This document shows positions 62,729-64,000 of a stretch of 64,000 nt of DNA, in pieces. Below the pieces are notes generated by a model that made no database searches, was not told where the DNA came from, and was given only the letters and a program-made list of their open reading frames with translations. Source of the DNA: Candidatus Kapaibacterium sp. (GTDB lineage Bacteria; Bacteroidota; Ignavibacteria; Kapaibacteriales; UBA2268); the NCBI GenBank assembly GCA_937927515.1, contig CALBDO010000002.1, forward strand, positions 77,001-141,000, in the 5' to 3' direction. Each line of letters begins with the position of its first letter. Positions within the stretch are counted from its first letter, which is position 1. The position numbers were made by a program, and so were the translations under genes.

Positions 62729-63025
62729 TTAAGTTTCTGCCCCAGATACCAATTCTATTGAATATCCTTCTTGCAATGTCACATAAGCTTTTTTGCGCTG
62801 AGGAGTTTTCCCATAGTTAAAACCACGTCTAGTAAATCTCCTCTTTACTTTTCCCTTTAATCTAACTGTTCGAACAGATTCAACCTTAACATCAAACATT
62901 TTCTCCACAGCTTGTTTAATTTGAATTTTATTCGCTTCGACGTCGACTTCGAAAACATACTGCCTTTGTTCCCCCAACTTCATCGCTTTCTCTGTAATAA
63001 TCGGTTTCTTAATTATTTCTATCAT
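62729..63025 (-). CDS. rplW: 50S ribosomal protein L23
   Basis: I place the start at the ATG at 63025 (98 residues) with GAGGAG six bases upstream; an in-frame TTG six codons earlier overlaps rplD and lacks a site. The protein reads MIEIIKKPIITEKAMKLGEQ, then FEVDVEANKIQIKQAVEKMF and the extended loop (RRFTRRGFNYGKTPQRKKAY). L23 is the exit-site docking platform for SRP and trigger factor. Confidence 0.96.
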   Translation of the reverse strand: MIEIIKKPIITEKAMKLGEQRQYVFEVDVEANKIQIKQAVEKMFDVKVESVRTVRLKGKVKRRFTRRGFNYGKTPQRKKAYVTLQEGYSIELVSGAET

Positions 63026-63039
63026 TTTCAACTCCTCAA

Positions 63040-63666
63040 TCAATTACTAAAAGTGGACTGAATCTGCTCGAGAGCGCTCTTGAAAATCAACAACTTTTTG
63101 TTTGCCAAAATATGGTATGTAGATACTTTTGTAGCTTCGAGAACAGAGACACCATCGATATTTCTTGCGGAGAGATACAGCGTATTAGTATTATTTGGCA
63201 ACAGGACAAGTGTTTTCTCGCCCTCAATTTTCAAATTTTTAAGTACCTGGTAAAATTCTTTGGTCTTGGGTTTTTCGATTTGAAAGTCTTCGACAACGAG
63301 AATATTACCTTCGTGCAATCGCAGGGAAAGGGCACTTTTGCGAGCGAGAGCCTTCAATTTTTTATTTATTTTCATAAAATAGTCACGAGGCTTTGGTCCA
63401 TGAATAGTACCGCCATGAACCCAAAGTGGCGAGCGAATGGAGCCAGCACGAGCTGTACCACGTCCTTTTTGTCTCCAGGGTTTCTTCCCACCGCCACGCA
63501 CTTCGGAGCGAACTTTGGTTTTATGCGTACCTTGTCTTTGGTTAGCGAGGTACGCCACGACAGCCATGTGCATTGCGTGTTCGTGCGGTTCAATAGCAAA
63601 GATATCGTCACGAACTTCAATTTGACCTATAACTTGACCTTCTTTGGAATAAACGTCTACCAACAT
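63040..63666 (-). CDS. rplD: 50S ribosomal protein L4
   Basis: This 208-residue protein has the long tunnel-lining loop (VRGGGKKPWRQKGRGTARAG, then SPLWVHGGTIHGPKPRDY) and the C-terminal globular part (LSARNIDGVSVLEATKVSTY). L4 can also repress the S10 operon in E. coli; no such site can be checked because the operon start is outside the window. It lies between rplC and rplW. Confidence 0.97.
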   Translation of the reverse strand: MLVDVYSKEGQVIGQIEVRDDIFAIEPHEHAMHMAVVAYLANQRQGTHKTKVRSEVRGGGKKPWRQKGRGTARAGSIRSPLWVHGGTIHGPKPRDYFMKINKKLKALARKSALSLRLHEGNILVVEDFQIEKPKTKEFYQVLKNLKIEGEKTLVLLPNNTNTLYLSARNIDGVSVLEATKVSTYHILANKKLLIFKSALEQIQSTFSN

Positions 63667-63673
63667 TTTTTGC

Positions 63674-64000
63674 CTACAACTTAACTATTTCCAACAATCC
63701 ATTAATATGTCCAGGCACACTACCTTTGACGAGCAATAAATTTTCCTCTGGAATAACATCGACAACTTCCAAATTTCGAATGGTAGTTCTTTTACCGCCC
63801 ATTCTACCAGCCATACGCATTCCTTTGAAAACACGAGAAGGGAACGAAGAAGAACCTATCGAACCAGGAGCTCTCACACGGTCCGATTGCCCATGTGTTG
63901 TCATACCTACGCCTCCAAAATGGTGCCTTTTTACTACTCCTTGAAATCCACGGCCTTTGCTCTTTCCAGATATCTTTATTTTATCGCCTTTTTTAAACAA
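63674..64000 (-). CDS. rplC: 50S ribosomal protein L3, cut by the window end
   Basis: Only the C-terminal 108 residues are visible; the start lies beyond 64000. They include [60 protein letters not shown] and the end [15 protein letters not shown], all typical of L3. The Gln in the GRGFQG loop region is the residue methylated by PrmB in E. coli. rpsJ would be expected just upstream. Confidence 0.97.
   Translation of the reverse strand: MFKKGDKIKISGKSKGRGFQGVVKRHHFGGVGMTTHGQSDRVRAPGSIGSSSFPSRVFKGMRMAGRMGGKRTTIRNLEVVDVIPEENLLLVKGSVPGHINGLLEIVKL

Overview
The window is AT-rich, gene-dense bacterial chromosome from a Gram-negative member of the Fibrobacteres-Chlorobi-Bacteroidetes (FCB) group. 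At least four and probably six large exported proteins end in type IX secretion (T9SS)-like sorting domains. Genes for flagellar L- and P-ring proteins (flgH, flgI, flgA) show an outer membrane, and ribosomal proteins S14 and L36 are zinc-free paralogues of the kind common in Bacteroidetes relatives. Flagella together with T9SS cargo fits the Ignavibacteria/Kapabacteria side of the group better than typical non-flagellated Bacteroidia. That placement is inference; no rRNA gene is present to test it. Shine-Dalgarno sequences (AAGGTG, GGAGG) are clear before many genes, and TTG or GTG starts occur, including a TTG start for rpsC.

Layout. (1) 1-1833: 5'-truncated PAS histidine kinase and its NarL-type response regulator. 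(2) 2104-8391: two tandem exported proteins with arylsulfotransferase-like propellers. (3) 8526-15544: a surface-glycan and housekeeping block with a FemAB-like acyltransferase, two GT4 glycosyltransferases, a DMT transporter, an RlmB-type rRNA methyltransferase, a SAM methyltransferase, an arabinose-5-phosphate isomerase and a HIT protein. (4) 15592-24679, minus strand: a flagellar operon read as small unknown gene, flgF, flgG, flgA, flgH, flgI, a FlgJ-lytic transglycosylase fusion, flgN-like, a second small unknown gene, flgK, flgL, motA. (5) 24816-32722: anmK, mraZ-rsmH with MraZ-box-like repeats, a membrane acyltransferase, a solitary DsrP-like quinone-interacting membrane protein, an ABC-2 exporter and a DUF721/DciA-like gene. 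(6) 32765-50043: T9SS cargo proteins (Omp28-like, GEVED/beta-helix/Ig, two BNR propellers) mixed with a DUF2130 coiled-coil protein, a lipoprotein, a Dabb protein, a metallophosphoesterase, an M49-like metallopeptidase and a DUF2721 membrane protein. (7) 50104-64000, minus strand: the S10-spc-alpha ribosomal protein operon from rplC (cut by the window end) to rplQ, including secY, map, infA and rpoA, closed by a strong intrinsic terminator.

How the genes relate. The flagellar operon encodes mainly the distal rod, ring, hook-filament junction and export-chaperone parts; the motor partner MotB, the proximal rod and the filament genes must lie elsewhere. The exported beta-rich proteins with FN3-like, Ig, BNR and beta-helix modules look like surface or secreted T9SS cargo, while the T9SS machinery is not here. 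The ribosomal operon has the usual order, but rpsD is missing between rpsK and rpoA.

No transposase, integrase, CRISPR array, tRNA or rRNA was recognised, and no intergenic stretch exceeds 300 bases. I found no convincing evidence of a wholly new system. The most unusual items are the tandem exported arylsulfotransferase-like pair beside a two-component system, the orphan DsrP, the FlgJ-SLT fusion with an FlgH lacking a lipobox cysteine, the MraZ-box-like repeats abutting the mraZ start, and the M49-like peptidase with an HExxH instead of HExxxH motif.
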